DNA of 64,000 nucleotides, taken from assembly GCA_902729315.2 (NCBI GenBank), contig LR746278.1, positions 1,623,001-1,687,000 of the forward strand, given 5' to 3'. Positions 49,701 through 62,023 of the stretch are shown piece by piece. Numbering within the stretch: the first letter of the stretch is position 1; the number at the start of each line of letters is the position of its first letter. A model generated the notes under the pieces. That model made no database searches. It worked only from the letters and a program-made list of their open reading frames with translations, and was not told where the DNA came from. Source of the stretch: Spirodela intermedia (taxonomy: Eukaryota; Streptophyta; Magnoliopsida; Alismatales; Araceae). The position numbers were made by a program, and so were the translations under genes.

Positions 49701-52658
49701 CAATGATGCAATTTTATTTTCATTCAGAGCAAAGACATGCTGTTTTGGTGAAAATATCGTCTGTGAGAGAACTTGTGTTGGGAGCTCCACTAAAGGTGAT
49801 TCTGAAGCATCTAGCATCAAAAACTGTTGCTCCAAATGTGGACAGTTTTGTTGCTCTCGTACACAGGCCCAAGGAATCTTATTTTGTCATTCCTCAGGTA
49901 CATTACTCCTTGTAAAGTGACTAATGGAAAACGAATACACTATGATTCCTGTAGAGTTTATGACGTCCATGTCATACCCTTATGTTGGGCAATCGTGGTA
50001 ATTTATCAGTGAAAAAGGAACCATATATTTCTTAGAATTTTCTTTTCAGCATCTTCGAAGTTTGTCCCCGAAACCTTCAATAAGTTTTATCTCGGTAAAG
50101 CTTGAGTTTCTTCCTGACTAAGCATAGCTTAATAAAGCGCTAAGGTTATGTTGACTGCGGTTTTGGTTGTGGTTCCTTCATTCCACTAATTCAACTTATT
50201 CCATTTCATTACAATGAATGATACAGGGTCTGCTATCCTTTATGTTTCGTATCATTTTATGGTCGAAAATTTTATCTACTGATATAATCTCATAGACTAG
50301 ACTGGCAATCTTTGTTTTCATAACAGGCAGACAGAGTTACAATAGTGTATCCCATGAGATTTATGGACTCTGTTGATACAGTTCTGGCGATGTCTTTCTT
50401 GCAGGTAAAAAACATATCACAGACTCATAAATTTTACCAACATTGTATTTTGGTTTTCTGACATATATGCCGTGTTAGTTACTATAAGAACCTTGCACAT
50501 CTAAATGATTGACTTATTTTTATAATACTACGGTGATTGCCTGTTTATTACTTCTGGTAGAAATGTTATCGTTAGGGGTACAACCTAACCTTCATTGTCC
50601 TCCACCGAGCCCTACTAATTAGGGCTGGAGAAATGGATCTTATCTCACCACTTCACTCACATAGAGCATGTGCATTGGGCATGCATTTTCCATTATGCTC
50701 TTTCAATGTTTCTGTACAAGCCATGTTTGGTTTTCTGTTCTTTTGAGGGTCCTTGCGAAAATAGTGATTTCATCCCTTAACCTTCGTGCCTGTTAGCTTC
50801 TGTGTACACACACTAATCCAAGGGGATCTCTTAGGCCCTGCTATTGCTGTTGCCTCTGCCATCCTTTTGATGTATGCTGTCTTCTTGCCTTTGTATATGT
50901 GGACGTTTGCATCGTTTTTTTATTGATTCTTGTTCGTTTCTGTTGGAAATTATAGGTCGTAAGAAAATTATGTAAAAGACTGGGGGTGTTTTGCAAAATT
51001 GTGTAAGGTTGCTCCCTATATAATAGGGGTTAGAGGTGAATGAATCTTGAGCCGGTTTCTGCCGTTCTCCCCTCTGTCCGTGACGAGGTTTTACTTTCTC
51101 CATTTCAACAGTTTCAAATGTTAGCCGCCCAACATGTTCTCATGTACCATAGTTGGCGCGATTTCTGTCTAATAGGAATACGATGATTACACAGTATGTG
51201 AAGTTGAGTGAATTATAGGGAATTAGTCGTGACCTGTGTGGCCTATGCATGTTATTCTCCAGGAATTCGTGGAGGCGAGGCGAACTGCTGGGCTTAATAA
51301 TGCACCTTCTTGTGCATGGTCTCTTTCTCCTCCCCCAGAGTTGAAAGGAGCTCCTGCTCATGCCCTGGCTGTGAATGCGGGTTTTGTTACTTTCGGTAAT
51401 TCTGTAAGTTCAAATGCTAACGTTTATTTTCACATTCTGGGGCTTCTCATCGGTTCTGTTCTTTCTCAGTGATCTTACCATCCCACGTTGAAAGTGGAAA
51501 GCTGGACAGAACTGTGTGGTGTTTGTCAACATTTCATGCATACGTCAGTTATCATGTGAAAGTAAGTTTTTATTCTATGCCCACTACTGTAAACGTTTCG
51601 ACGTCTTATTTTTATTGATTTGGATAAAAAAATTCATGTAATTGAATGAAAACAGAGGCCTAGGTAAGCAGTTTGAAGACTAAATCCTTTTAGCAATACG
51701 AAAATTTATGTGATGATCTCTCTCACTTGTTTAGACTGTCGTGCTAAAATTGAGAAATTTACACCAGCTCTTAATGGCACTATTTTTTTTATAATATTCA
51801 CCTTTCGAATTGCTGCTCGTTCAAACTAATATTTCCAGATAGTTTTCATTATGTTCTATCATTTCTAGATCTTTGTGAGAAATTAAATGCTGGAAGCCAG
51901 TTTTTTATGGGTTAATTTCAACATTCGGGAGATATACAATTTTTTTTCCCTCTCTGGACTGTCATCTAATATCCGCAGCGCTTGTGGACACACACACACA
52001 CATGTATAAAGAGAGAGAGAGAGAGAGAGAGAGATCTTTAGCTGTGATGCAGCAAGAATGCCCTCACAATCGTTACTAGTGAAGCCCATCTAGTGGTTTC
52101 CAAATTTCCATTTTTGGTAATGTGTTCCTCGCTCTCAACTCGATAGATATTAACATTGCTTCCAATGTTCTTCCTGGTCAACAGAGCTCAGAGGCTTTCA
52201 TGCACACTAGAATGCGACGCCGTGTGGAATCACTGATCCAGGTCCCTAATTCTCTCCTCCCTTTTCTCTACCACGTACACCTCCCTTTGTCCTTGGCAAG
52301 GCGTTCTACACTGGCGTCTTACATGCGGTAGCGATAAGAGGGAGACTCATGTGGCCGCTCCACATCTCATTAATCTTCACTGCTGCCCGAATATTTCTGA
52401 TATGCCTCCTTCTGGTCGTGGGCGTCTCTCTTTTGCGATCTCGACGTGGCTTCCCCAGGCGCTGGACCGTGCCAAGCCGGATGCGGAGAAGACCCAGACG
52501 AAAGGCCAAGAAAAGTCTTTCAAGCAGCTGGTTTGTTCTCGAGATTCTCCCATACTTTCTTTCCTTTTACACTTTCTAGGATCCGACTTCGTCTTCTGAT
52601 CCTGTAGAGTCTGAAGGAGGAGACGCGTGGGAATTCGAAATCGTCTAAGCGGAGGTAG
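46719..52658 (+). CDS. ARPC2A: ARP2/3 complex subunit 2 (ARPC2/p34)
   Basis: ARPC2 is the p34 core subunit of the ARP2/3 complex, which nucleates branched actin filaments and shapes cells such as trichomes (DIS2 in Arabidopsis). Exons: 46719-46819, 47096-47165, 47274-47481, 49728-49897, 50327-50404, 51263-51395, 51470-51561, 52185-52241, 52459-52530, 52608-52658. Phases join to give 343 residues. Recognisable blocks are EFDDVRYHIQ, LPFGAIEAVKAAYG, LGAPLKVILKHLASKTVAP, YPMRFMDSVDTVLA, NAGFVTF, DRTVWCLSTFHAYVSYHVK and FMHTRMRRRVESLIQ. Family members usually start at MLLQS, here the second ATG at 46761, so the first 14 residues are doubtful; without them the protein has 329. Intron 3 is 2.2 kb and holds a dispersed repeat. 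Confidence 0.93.
47806..48560 (-). mobile_element. Dispersed repeat copy B (retroelement-like remnant) in ARPC2 intron 3
   Basis: This is the inverted counterpart of 22450-23220, about 25 kb away. Read on the minus strand it contains GGCCCAAATTTAG, ATGGCCCATAAGAGATTT, TGTTGGAACTTAAATTCCC (an LTR-like start), TTTGAAGTTCTATTTCTCTG and GGTGAAGGATCTTCACAAAAA. One open frame of 64 codons covers its end. No transposase, reverse transcriptase or intact termini are visible. Confidence 0.6.
51988..52034. repeat. Compound (CA)n/(GA)n microsatellite in ARPC2 intron 7
   Basis: About seven CA units are followed, after ATGTATAAA, by about twelve GA units. Confidence 0.9.
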
Positions 52659-53043
52659 CCGGTCTACTTGGCTCTTCAGGCCAACAACGCCCCCCTAACC
52701 TCTTAAGCTGTGGAGAATAACTCATGGTCGTCCAGTTGAGCTGCTGCAATCCATAAACCAAGAAGGTGGAACCGATGAACACGGAAGAACTTGATGGATA
52801 AGATCATTCCTAGCCTCGAGGTCCAGTAAGATTTCACCAGTTTGTAACCACTGCAGTGAAACCAGGTACGAAGAAGAGAGAGCTCCCTGTTAATTACATC
52901 AGAAAGCTATTTACACATCGGTGGGTTGGGGGAGGGGGGGGGTGGGGTGGGGAGGACTCTACTCCCATTATTTCCTCCACTTGCAGGGCAAGCTCACCGT
53001 CGCCTGCACCGGCTTCTTTATTACACAGAGGAAGCGAGGCCAC
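52659..53043. other. Convergent intergenic region, ARPC2 to LEA-like gene
   Basis: This interval holds 3' UTR sequence of two convergent genes and a G-rich run at 52921-52953. I see no gene in it. Confidence 0.55.
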
Positions 53044-53280
53044 TCAGCCGGTGCCAGTGACGCCGAGGTCCTGCTTGTTCTCCTCCTCGCCCTCGCCGAA
53101 CACGGGCCCGCCCTCGCCGGTGGGCTGCTGGGCTTTATCCTCCTCCTTCTCCACCTGTATTCCCCCCTCGTCCTCCCGGGACTTCAACCCCATAGCCGTC
53201 CTGTTCTCCCCCCCTTCCACCGACTCGTACGTCGTCGCCGTCGGCGACCCCATCGGCTGCGCCCCCTGCGCCCCCGACAT
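53044..53280 (-). CDS. Small hydrophilic LEA-like plant protein, 78 residues
   Basis: This is an intronless gene for a short, very hydrophilic, glycine- and glutamate-rich protein with no cysteine, tryptophan or membrane segment. It starts MSGAQGAQP, has ESVEGGENRT and SREDEGGIQ in the middle, and ends KQDLGVTGTG. I recognise this as a conserved small plant protein of the late-embryogenesis-abundant or stress type. I cannot name the family securely, and its molecular function is unknown to me. It sits 296 bases downstream of the fibrillin stop codon on the same strand, with its own TATA box and a GA-rich leader, so it is not a fibrillin exon. Opposite-strand frames over the same DNA are low-complexity shadows. 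Confidence 0.7.
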   Translation of the reverse strand: MSGAQGAQPMGSPTATTYESVEGGENRTAMGLKSREDEGGIQVEKEEDKAQQPTGEGGPVFGEGEEENKQDLGVTGTG

Positions 53281-53282
53281 CT

Positions 53283-53324
<42 letters not shown>

Positions 53325-53576
53325 ACTCTCTTCCCCTCCACGAGCACGTCCTTCCTGGTATAAAAGGCCTCCTGTCCGGCATCCACGTCACATGCCGGCA
53401 CCACGCGTGGCAGAGGCTCGTGTCCAGTTCGCCAAGTGGCAGAGAGAGAAATATATATAGAGAGAGGCTTCCATTTATATACAAGGAATGAAGAAAGAGA
53501 GGAAGAGGGCTTCGACTAATAAATATACAAGGAATGAATGGCCTGATCTAGCGTTGCGTGTGGAGTAAGGGGAGGG
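53281..53576 (-). promoter_or_regulatory. Promoter and GA-rich leader of the LEA-like gene
   Basis: On the minus strand TATATAAA (plus 53474-53481) is a good TATA box, about 190 bases upstream of the ATG at 53280. The predicted leader contains a (GA)n run (plus 53282-53321). A 16-base direct repeat, ATATACAAGGAATGAA, occurs at 53477-53492 and 53523-53538 and includes part of the TATA box. The upstream end must overlap the fibrillin 3' UTR. Confidence 0.6.
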
Positions 53577-56500
53577 CTATGGATCATGGAAGCAGGAGCG
53601 GGCGAAGAGAAGAGCGGATCCATCGATCACGCGAAGAACGAGAAGCCTGGCGTCCAGATATGTGCCGCAGACTATCCTACTCAGGTCGAACATTGCGGGG
53701 GGGATCTGAATCCGGACTTCTCGGAGGACGCCTTTGGCGAGGTCAACGCTGGGGAGGGAAGAGTCGAAGGTCAGCTCCACGTCGACGTCGCCCGCCACAA
53801 ACTTCGCCGCCGGAAGGCTCAACGGGATCCTCCGGCCGGAGCCCATCTTCTTCCACTTCCTCTCCAGCAGCTCCCGAGCAGCGGACTCCTCCTGAGCCGC
53901 TGCTTCGTCCATGAAGAGCCGCCTCCCTTGGGACAGATCGAAGGAGGAAGGGACGGCGCGTAGCCTTCCGCTGACGCCGGACTTGTCGTGGGGCCACTGG
54001 TTCATGGCCATGGCCTTGAAGCCGACTTCGGAGGCGGCAGAGAAGGTGGCGCCGCCGGTGGGGGACTCGAAGGTGAGGTGGGCATCGCCGATCAGAACTC
54101 TGGAAGGCGTCTGCCGAAGGGTCAGCCCGATGTGCCGTCCGGTGGAGTAGAGCAGGCGCCATCTCCCCGGAAGGAGCTCCACCCAATCCTGTGATTGAAA
54201 AAATCAGATTATTTTTTGAATGCTAGATCGAAGATTATCTATCGGTATGATTCTTGGGGGGGTGATCGCCCGAGGAGATGATTACCGCGGGATTTGAATG
54301 CGGGTTCATCATCTCCATCAATTCGATGAAGTGAGCTAGTCTGCTCCTCTGTAAAAAAAAAAAAAAGCCATTAAAGGAGATCAAATCGATCAGATGGTGA
54401 ACCATTTCAAGAATGAGCTCCTCCAGAAGAGTTTCAGGTGCTTGAGGCGGGAATGTACAAATAAATGCCCAATAGCGACTAAAAAGAAATGTGCGGCGGT
54501 ATCCACCTGGGGTTGGCTGTAGATATATTCCTCTGCAATCTTGACTACGGTTGAACCGAGGCCCCATCTTATGATATTCACAGATGGTTCTATCCGCCAC
54601 CTTGGCCCGCATAAAAATGGGTGTCTCAAGGCATCACGACAACTGCAAGAAAATTCAGAATCCAGTAAAATCACATCCTGAGGTAGGATTTATTTATTTA
54701 TTTATTTTGGGGTGGGGGGTGGGGAAGTTGATAGGGCTTAAGAAGATCTGATGACTTTTTTGTAAAGGAGAATGTAGTGGGCACCATGATATACCTTATT
54801 CTCTCAGAAGGCTTCGTAGCAAGCAGCAGGGATAACAGGTTCCAACCGGCACCCCAGTTCCTGTCTAGCATCTACAAAAGGCAGCGTGAAGCTCTTATTA
54901 CTCTATAAGTTGGTCGAGAGTAGAGGGAAGCAGCTGTCGTTCCACTTTTAGATATTACTGGGTTTGAGAAGAAGGGAAAACCTGCAATCCGGCATTTCCA
55001 GAGGGAGAATTTCTGCACAAAATTGGGAGTAGGTGCTCTCTCAAGCAGGACGGATCATTTCCCTGCATTGTCAGGGGAAAGAAAAAAAGAATTTGAAGAG
55101 CCGTATGGAAACACAAAACCAAAAATAAAAAGAATTGTGCTTGCCTTAGTGAGAAAAGATTTGAAATTTATAAAGACTGCAGGGTCCATGAGCTCTCGCA
55201 ACACCATTTTTGCCATGATGAACCCCACGCATCTATAAGGAACGGAAAGTTAGATGTGATAGATTGGAATTATCACTCGACAGAGTTTGAGCAATTGTTG
55301 TTGTCAGACCTCATGTCAAATGCAATCATGAGTTGCCTTCTGTCTGACTTTGCATCCGCAGTGCCATTTAGACTGCTGTCATAGAAATCGACTGCGTTTC
55401 CCAGAATGCCAACCTGACAAAGGATCATGCCAAATACAGATGAGCAAACACATCAAAAACATGACTGACGAAGCACCTAAGCTAGTTCGTTCAATTCACT
55501 TTTCAACGCATATAACATTTCTATTGGGCGGAAACAAATATTAAACTCGCTCAGGCATTCACATCCGGGCACAAAGCTCTCGCCTTTCAAGAAGGCATTA
55601 TTACTTAAAACAGCATATCTGTTCCATAGGTTTCGGACAATAAACTGTGAAAAGAACTGCGGCGCCATACTTCTTTTCTGCTTTTCCATCAATGTCACAC
55701 TCTGAACGCTGCGTCTAGACAAGAGTGCAGACTGACATCAAAATGCCACAAATAAACACACACAAAAAATCCATAAACACCGTGAGACGCAAGCGTCAAA
55801 ATAAGCAACATATACGATATTTCAGTGGCTAGAAAACAAAGGAAAATCCATTTTCCGCAGTCCCAGCTTACTTTTACATGTCTGTCCACCGGGCTGATAT
55901 GCAAGTTCTCAAGTCTCAGTTGCGTATGGGCCAGCCCATGACTGTGGAGGTAATTCACCTGAGTAGGCGCACAAGAGAAGTAGGTCACCTTCCAAAGTCA
56001 GCTAGCAGTATAGGATACGTAAATAAATTAGAAGAACAAAAAAGCTTAGATAAGACCACGTTATAGTGGAACCAAACATACTCCAATCAAGAGATCCCTC
56101 ATGAGGATACGGGTAATTCTCAGTTGACGAGTAACAGCAGGTCCTCCTACTCTGTCGTCACCAACCCTCCTGACCCATTCTTCATCCAGTGCCAAGGTGG
56201 CTTCTAACGTTGGGAGCCAATCGGATAGTTGGAGCCAGTGTTTCAGAGAGTAACTTCCATGGTACTGCAGTGTGAGACATAAGAGCATCAAAGAGTGAAA
56301 TCTGCCCCAAACCCTTGCGGAAACGTTAGCATCAGTTTAATAAATAAGCGATTTCTCAAGATCGAGCTTTTGCAGAGACAAAAGGAGGCTCCATGAAGTG
56401 CAGGAAAAATAAACTCGACCAAGACAACTATGAATCATTACAATTTGACGGAAAACAGAAATGGGAAAACAGAAAATAAACAATGGCTCTGGTGCTCACC

Positions 56501-57452
56501 CCGTGCACCAGCGTGAACGATCCGTGGTCTTCCTTGTCCGATTGATACAAGTAGCCATAAACTTGCATAGCATATGAGTGATACATGAGCTGTAGACGTG
56601 CGAGCTTCTTCAGAACCTATCATGTCGTAAACAGAAGCATTCAATTATCCGGAAAATATGGAGGAAATATGACAAGAGAATAACTAGAAGAGACTTGCAG
56701 AAATGATTGTTTCCATAGGAAAGATTCAATCAACAGGAGGCAAAGACTACCTCGAGTGCCCGTCGCCCCCTACGCTGTGAATGGGATGTGGTAAGCTGCC
56801 GAAGAACAACTCTCGACTGGTACAGTGTACTGCAAGGGACAGAATATACTCTTGTTAAGAGAGTGTGGAAAAGAACTGGAATGATCTGATTAGAGAATGG
56901 ATGATAGAACACCAGTCTCAATAAATGTTCAGAGGTAAAATAGAAAGCAGAAGATTGAACACACCTGTCTGGATCTTTAACTATGGCTTCAAAGATCATC
57001 TCATCCCCCTACATCGCAAAACCACGACGGGATGAACAGAAATGACAAGATTGGCACGATATTGGAAAGATCAACGAAGCAACGAAGTAATTATCGGTAG
57101 GCTCAAGCCTTTAACACAAATGGAAACGTGCAAGTATTACCCTGCCGGCAAGGCCAATGCTCACGTGATTGCAGGTGGAGAAATCTGACATCCTAAACCT
57201 CATAACCGGGCCCAAATCCGTCAAATCAGATTCTTCCTCGGAGCCAGGACTCCGGAGGCCGTCCTCTCGTGGCCCGGACTCTGTAGCCGTTCTCCCATCG
57301 GAGAAGCACCGCGTTTGAAACGGCAGGTAGGCCCTGCGCGGAAGGGATGCACCACTGGGGGCCTTCAACCGCTTCAAAGGCCGCGCTGTGCGAACTCGCA
57401 GGAACCCGCGGCAATCAGAAGCCCCATTGAACGCGATTCCGCAGACGGCCAT
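53577..57452 (-). CDS. PAP14: Plastid-lipid-associated protein (fibrillin) with degenerate kinase domain, PAP14/FBN11 type
   Basis: This plastid fibrillin carries an N-terminal protein-kinase-like region, as in Arabidopsis ORG1/PAP14. Exons, 5' to 3' on the minus strand: 57141-57452, 56965-57008, 56751-56829, 56500-56616, 56082-56264, 55872-55958, 55310-55413, 55145-55232, 54982-55062, 54795-54871, 54507-54642, 54286-54348, 53577-54188. This gives 660 residues. The arginine- and serine-rich N-terminus is a likely transit peptide. The kinase-like part spans roughly residues 90-435 and includes YLHSHGLAH. The catalytic-loop position reads HTQLRLEN (256-263), with no catalytic aspartate. The PAP/fibrillin domain begins ELLPGRWRLLYSTG and ends FDLSRIVCGTYLDARLLVLR. 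Intron 8 is GC-AG (donor GCAAGC after 55145). The ATG at 57452 is the only sensible start, and the last exon is GC-rich. Confidence 0.92.
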
Positions 57453-58403
57453 CAAATAGCAGCGCAGAATTTCGAGACCACGCCCGCCGAGTCTTAGAAC
57501 TAGTATAGAGAATGATGGATCAGGAACCGGAGGCGGCGAGTGGGGCAGGGGGCTTGAAGGTGCCGTGCCGAAGCTTGCTGGTCATATATGCGTGGGGAGA
57601 AGAAGAGAGGCGGAGATTGGAGGGGAAGAAGAAGAGCGTGACGGTTGCGTGCTGGAGAGAGGGTACTGCGTTCCTCCATGAGCTTGGGGCACGCTTTCCT
57701 CACCCCACCCCACCATCGCCACACCGTTCCCACTCTCCCAAATATCTTGGACGCTGCCGGTCCCTCTCGCCACAGTCCAGATTTCCCAGTGGGGCCTCTT
57801 GGGAAGACGAAGCTGATGAATGCAGGCCACTGGATGGATGGAGCCGGCATCGGGCTGCGTTTCGATGTGCACGGTCAGCGTGCGTTACAACACACAAACT
57901 CCCCCTCCACCAACTGATCGGTTTTCCGCGGTCGAGCCGTCACGATCACTGGGCCCCATTGTGGGCCCGAAATGATGGCGGGTCCAGAGTCCGGCCTAGC
58001 CACGTCAGGGATTCTTCTACTGTGTAAATTATGGATAAATCCCTGTATTTATTATTAATAATGATAAATTGGATAAGTCAAATGTAAGGAGAGACTGAGT
58101 GGTGCTGTAAATGATCCGAATGTCCGACAGTTGGTAGGAAGGGCGGGTCATCGTTCGAAACCTGTTTCTGATATGTGCGAACGGCTTCATTGCGAAAATT
58201 ACGAGAATGACCTGCCTGTCTTCCACTCGAAACCGAATTTTAAATATTTGAATGCTCGACTTCCCGCGGCTATAAATATCAGTCTGCTCGCAGGGATCTC
58301 TCTCCGTCAGGTTCTTCAGAATTTCTTCCAATTGCTGCTCCAGGCCGGAGGAGAGAAACAGGGAGAGTGGTGTTGGGAACAAGAGTAAGGACGTGGGACT
58401 GCC
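57453..58403. promoter_or_regulatory. Divergent promoter region between the fibrillin and F-box genes
   Basis: The two genes diverge with 951 bases between start codons. TATAAATA at 58271-58278 is a good TATA box for the F-box gene, 126 bases upstream of its first coding exon. Overlapping open frames on both strands at 57500-58030 are GC-rich shadows without recognisable protein similarity. Confidence 0.55.
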
Positions 58404-61153
58404 ATGTACCGGACAAGGAAGAGGCAGCGAGCATTGTCCTGCTGCAAATCTCCCCGTTCCACCTTCCTCGCTCCTCATTCCAGCTTCACCTGGTGAGTCT
58501 CCCCTCCCTCATATTCTTCCCTCTCCCTGCACACGCGAAGGAAGTTTTGATTGATTGTAAGGATTCAAGTCGCTATCTAGTTATGGCGGCGATTTCGATC
58601 TACTCGACGTGATCGAACCGCGGTGATCGTCTTTGCTGTAGGCCTCTTGAAGTAATTGCATGTAAAGCAGATGAAATTCGATATGCGTAGCATTATATTT
58701 CGTCCCGGTATTTTTGGTCTTGAATACTTATGATGTAACTTACACTGTAACTGATTTAATCATACGAGCGCTTCGTTTTCCGCTTTCTCGTTTTGTGTCT
58801 CGCTTCTGTTGTTTATCTTAGATTAGCCTCTGGTTCCTCTTGGTTAGTTTGAAACTGGAAAATAACATTTTCCCCGTATAACAAGTCAAGCGCACATATC
58901 TAATTGTAATTCCTCATTTATTTTTATTAATTAACTAAGACGCGGCAGCTGGATGTCAAATACAGTTTATATTTTATAATAATAATTTGATGGTGAATTC
59001 CATGTAGTTGGTACCCTACGCTAATAAAACGCAATCACACACTTTACCGGATAGTCCGACAGGGTCCAAGTACGTGATATAGTGCGAGAACTGAGGTCGT
59101 GTGGAAAAATCACTGGGATTTTTTGCCGTAGATGTTCATCGATCAAATCATAAAAACCTTTCCGGCCGATTGTTAATTAAATCTCACAGTTACATGTTCA
59201 TTCCACGAAATGCTCACAGTTACGACGACGACGTATGGACGGAGATAGCAAAATATCTGGACGGAAAGAGCCTGGCAAGGTTAGGGATGACAAACCGGTG
59301 GTTTCGTAAATTGATCAAGGAGGAGAGCGTGTGGAAGTACGCCTGTCTCCGCGATCTGCAGGTTCCAGCTTTACGCGCCGTTCATGCTTCGTGGATGATG
59401 CTCTATATGTCGGCTTTTGGTATGAAATGGAATGGAGCATCCCTCTCCTCTCCCTCGCGACGGAGAAGTTTACTTATTCTATGTTTTGTTTTCTGTAGAT
59501 GGCAGACACTCGTACAGCTACCGTCAAAAGGAGAAGCACATCGGTAAGTAGGCAATGCTCGACAGTCGGCTCGATGTCGTAATCAACTAATTCTTCTTTT
59601 GGACAGCCATATTTCGTCGGCGCAAAGTACCAGTGCTTGCTTTATGCGATGAAACCGTATTAAAATACTTGCTTCTCATAAATTGTAAATTAGACTTCAC
59701 TAAGTGATTCACTAATTTGCTTTGAAAACGTGAAAATTAAGAATTTCAAGAATTTATTTCACCACCAATATTTATGGTTACGTTAATCATGTCAACCTGT
59801 CAAAACTTTCAGTAATTAAGCATCTCCTAGAACGTCCTGAAAATTTGTTATATATGTCATTCGAATTTTCTTTAAGAAACAAAGTCTTTTACCCACCCAT
59901 AGTGCAATATATTCTACATCAATAATTTTAACATTTTTCTTTTAGTCTTCGCCTCATAATTCAATAACCGATACGGTACTCAAAAGTGTTTTCCGTAATG
60001 AGTGTCGTTACTGTGTTCCCTTAGGGTACACACGTTTTTCTTTGCAGGGTTCATTAAAGTAATATTTTTCATATTATGGTAAATTTTGACCAATATTCAT
60101 TAATTTGGACACAAAATTATCCATCAGTTAATTCCTATTATCTTCTCAATAATGAATTTCCACAGACTGGATGCGGATAGGCGCATTCTTCTTCGAATCC
60201 CCTATGGCAATACTGATGGAGAAGCTCGTCGTTCCCAAGAGAATCGCGCAGTTGTACGATGATCCACAGAAGGCTATCCAGGGCTACGGCGGCTGCGTTG
60301 TGAAGAACGTCAAAACTGGGATCTGGATCGTCGGTAATTCAAACTCCGCAAGTAGAAAACTAGATCACAGAGATCGTCTCGAGCCCCCCTCCCAGTTTTC
60401 ACCAAAAATTTGTCCTTAACCAATCGAGACACTTTTAACAGACCTGCAGCTCGTTCGGTGCCCGGTGTGCAACCTGAATACCTGTGAAGGTCCTTAATTA
60501 CTTTACTCATACAAACTAACTTGTCATCTACACGGTCCAGGAGGTGCTCTCATTGCGCATTCTCCCCCTCATAATCTTCCTCCCGGCGTTGGCTTCTCGC
60601 AGGAACGATGCAGACGCTGGACGCGAGGCACGCTGAGCTGTTCCTCCAGGAGGGCTACAGGGTGGGGGACTGGGACTACGTTGACATCGGAACTCACCGC
60701 GTGGACAAGCACCACACCGCCGCGTCGGGCGCCATCTTCGACCTCAAGCACGTCAAGTCCCGCCAGACCGCCGGTGAGCTATCGAACACCCTCCCATACT
60801 CCCACATTCTTTGCGCCGACACCCAACCTTGGCGATTCTCTACGCCATTGTTTGACGAAAACAACTGTCCCCGTGGCAGATGTGCTGGATCTCAAAGCTT
60901 GGGTGGGGAAACCCAACGATTGGCAGCCCAAGGCGAGAATCGGACACTACGGAGTAGCCGTCAACACCAATCTACAGCCCAACGAAGGTATACCATCAAT
61001 CTTTAAACTCTGCTTATAGAGCGCTTCGGCAATAGATAGCTTCGAGAGCCCGCTTTCCTTCCACCAGGCATTAGCGTTAAGTACCAGGTGATGAGAAGCG
61101 GAGGAGCATCGGAGCCGGCGGTTTCCATTAGAATCTCGCAGCAACTTATCTAG
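58404..61153 (+). CDS. F-box protein, At3g61730/RMF-like
   Basis: This is a 304-residue F-box protein, a likely substrate receptor of an SCF ubiquitin ligase. Exons: 58404-58492, 59220-59419, 59499-59543, 60166-60333, 60442-60489, 60603-60773, 60880-60987, 61068-61153; phases join. The first exon is short and basic (MYRTRKRQR). The F-box follows at about residues 31-75: DDDVWTEIAKYLDGKSLARLG, then NRWFRKLIKEESVWKYACLRDL. The C-terminal part has the conserved blocks DWMRIGAF, LVRCPVCNLNTC, TMQTLDARHAELFL, SGAIFDLKH and WVGKPNDWQPKA, and ends SIRISQQLI. These match the Arabidopsis At3g61730 (reduced male fertility) family. Substrate and role here are unknown. The TATA box at 58271 supports the chosen start. 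Confidence 0.88.
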
Positions 61154-62023
61154 GCCCGTTCCCTCTCTCAGGAGAGCCAAAGAGAATTTCTCCGACCCTA
61201 CCCGTGAGGTAGGGCAAGCGGCGCTGTATTCCTTCGCCATTTCAGATAGGAGTAGATGAATTCTTGTCTTCGGACGGTCCAAGGGGCACTTGATTTTTTC
61301 TCTCTATAGCAATCAAATGGCCGGCAGTTGTTACTGTCTGGCACACAGAAGAGGACAGGCGGCGGACCAGTAGCAACATGGGAGAATGAACCCGCCTCAT
61401 GCGTCAAGAAATAGATCAATAGGGAGGACAGTTTATTCCCACGTGTTTAAAATCTAGAATAATCCAGGGAACGCGGGACATCGAAGGTATAGATTATGGA
61501 GAAACGAAATAACAGATAGGCGAGAGATGTGCCCCAAGAAGGCAACTCTCGGACTCGATGCCGCTTCCTGATAAGTTGGAAGGGGCAGCAATCCTAGTCT
61601 GCCATGGCAGGCGTGAATATGGATTTCAACGGGGCAGTTTTAAACTTTCCCGCTTTGGTTACGTACGCGCCTAAGGGGAGCTTGTTCATCTAACGCTGCA
61701 AGTTATCCGGAGACTCGGCGGGTCAAGACCAGGGGTCCACCGAGCAGCCCAGATAACGGCCGTGGACCACGAAGGACTGGGCCTTCTACCTAATGGATCG
61801 TGAGATCCGAAGCATCCAAGACGCATAAAAGCTACTCGACTCACTTATAAGAAATTAGATCCACGCGTGCTAAAGGGGTCACAAAAAGGGCTGGCAGCGA
61901 TGAACAAGCGGGGCTCCCAGCAGGGTCCGAGAGACGTCCAAGTTTCCTCCTAGGCTGGCTATACATGCTTGTATGATGCTTGAAGCTGCTTCACTGGGCG
62001 GCCTAGAAGCACAGACCGAGTAC
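61154..62023. other. Convergent intergenic region, F-box gene to UBR7-like gene
   Basis: This region contains 3' UTR sequence of both neighbours. I see no gene, RNA or clear repeat in it. Confidence 0.55.

Noticed and set aside
52856-53491. 211-codon plus-strand frame opposite the LEA-like gene
   Set aside because: It is proline/serine low complexity that includes a translated CT microsatellite, while the minus strand carries a conserved protein.
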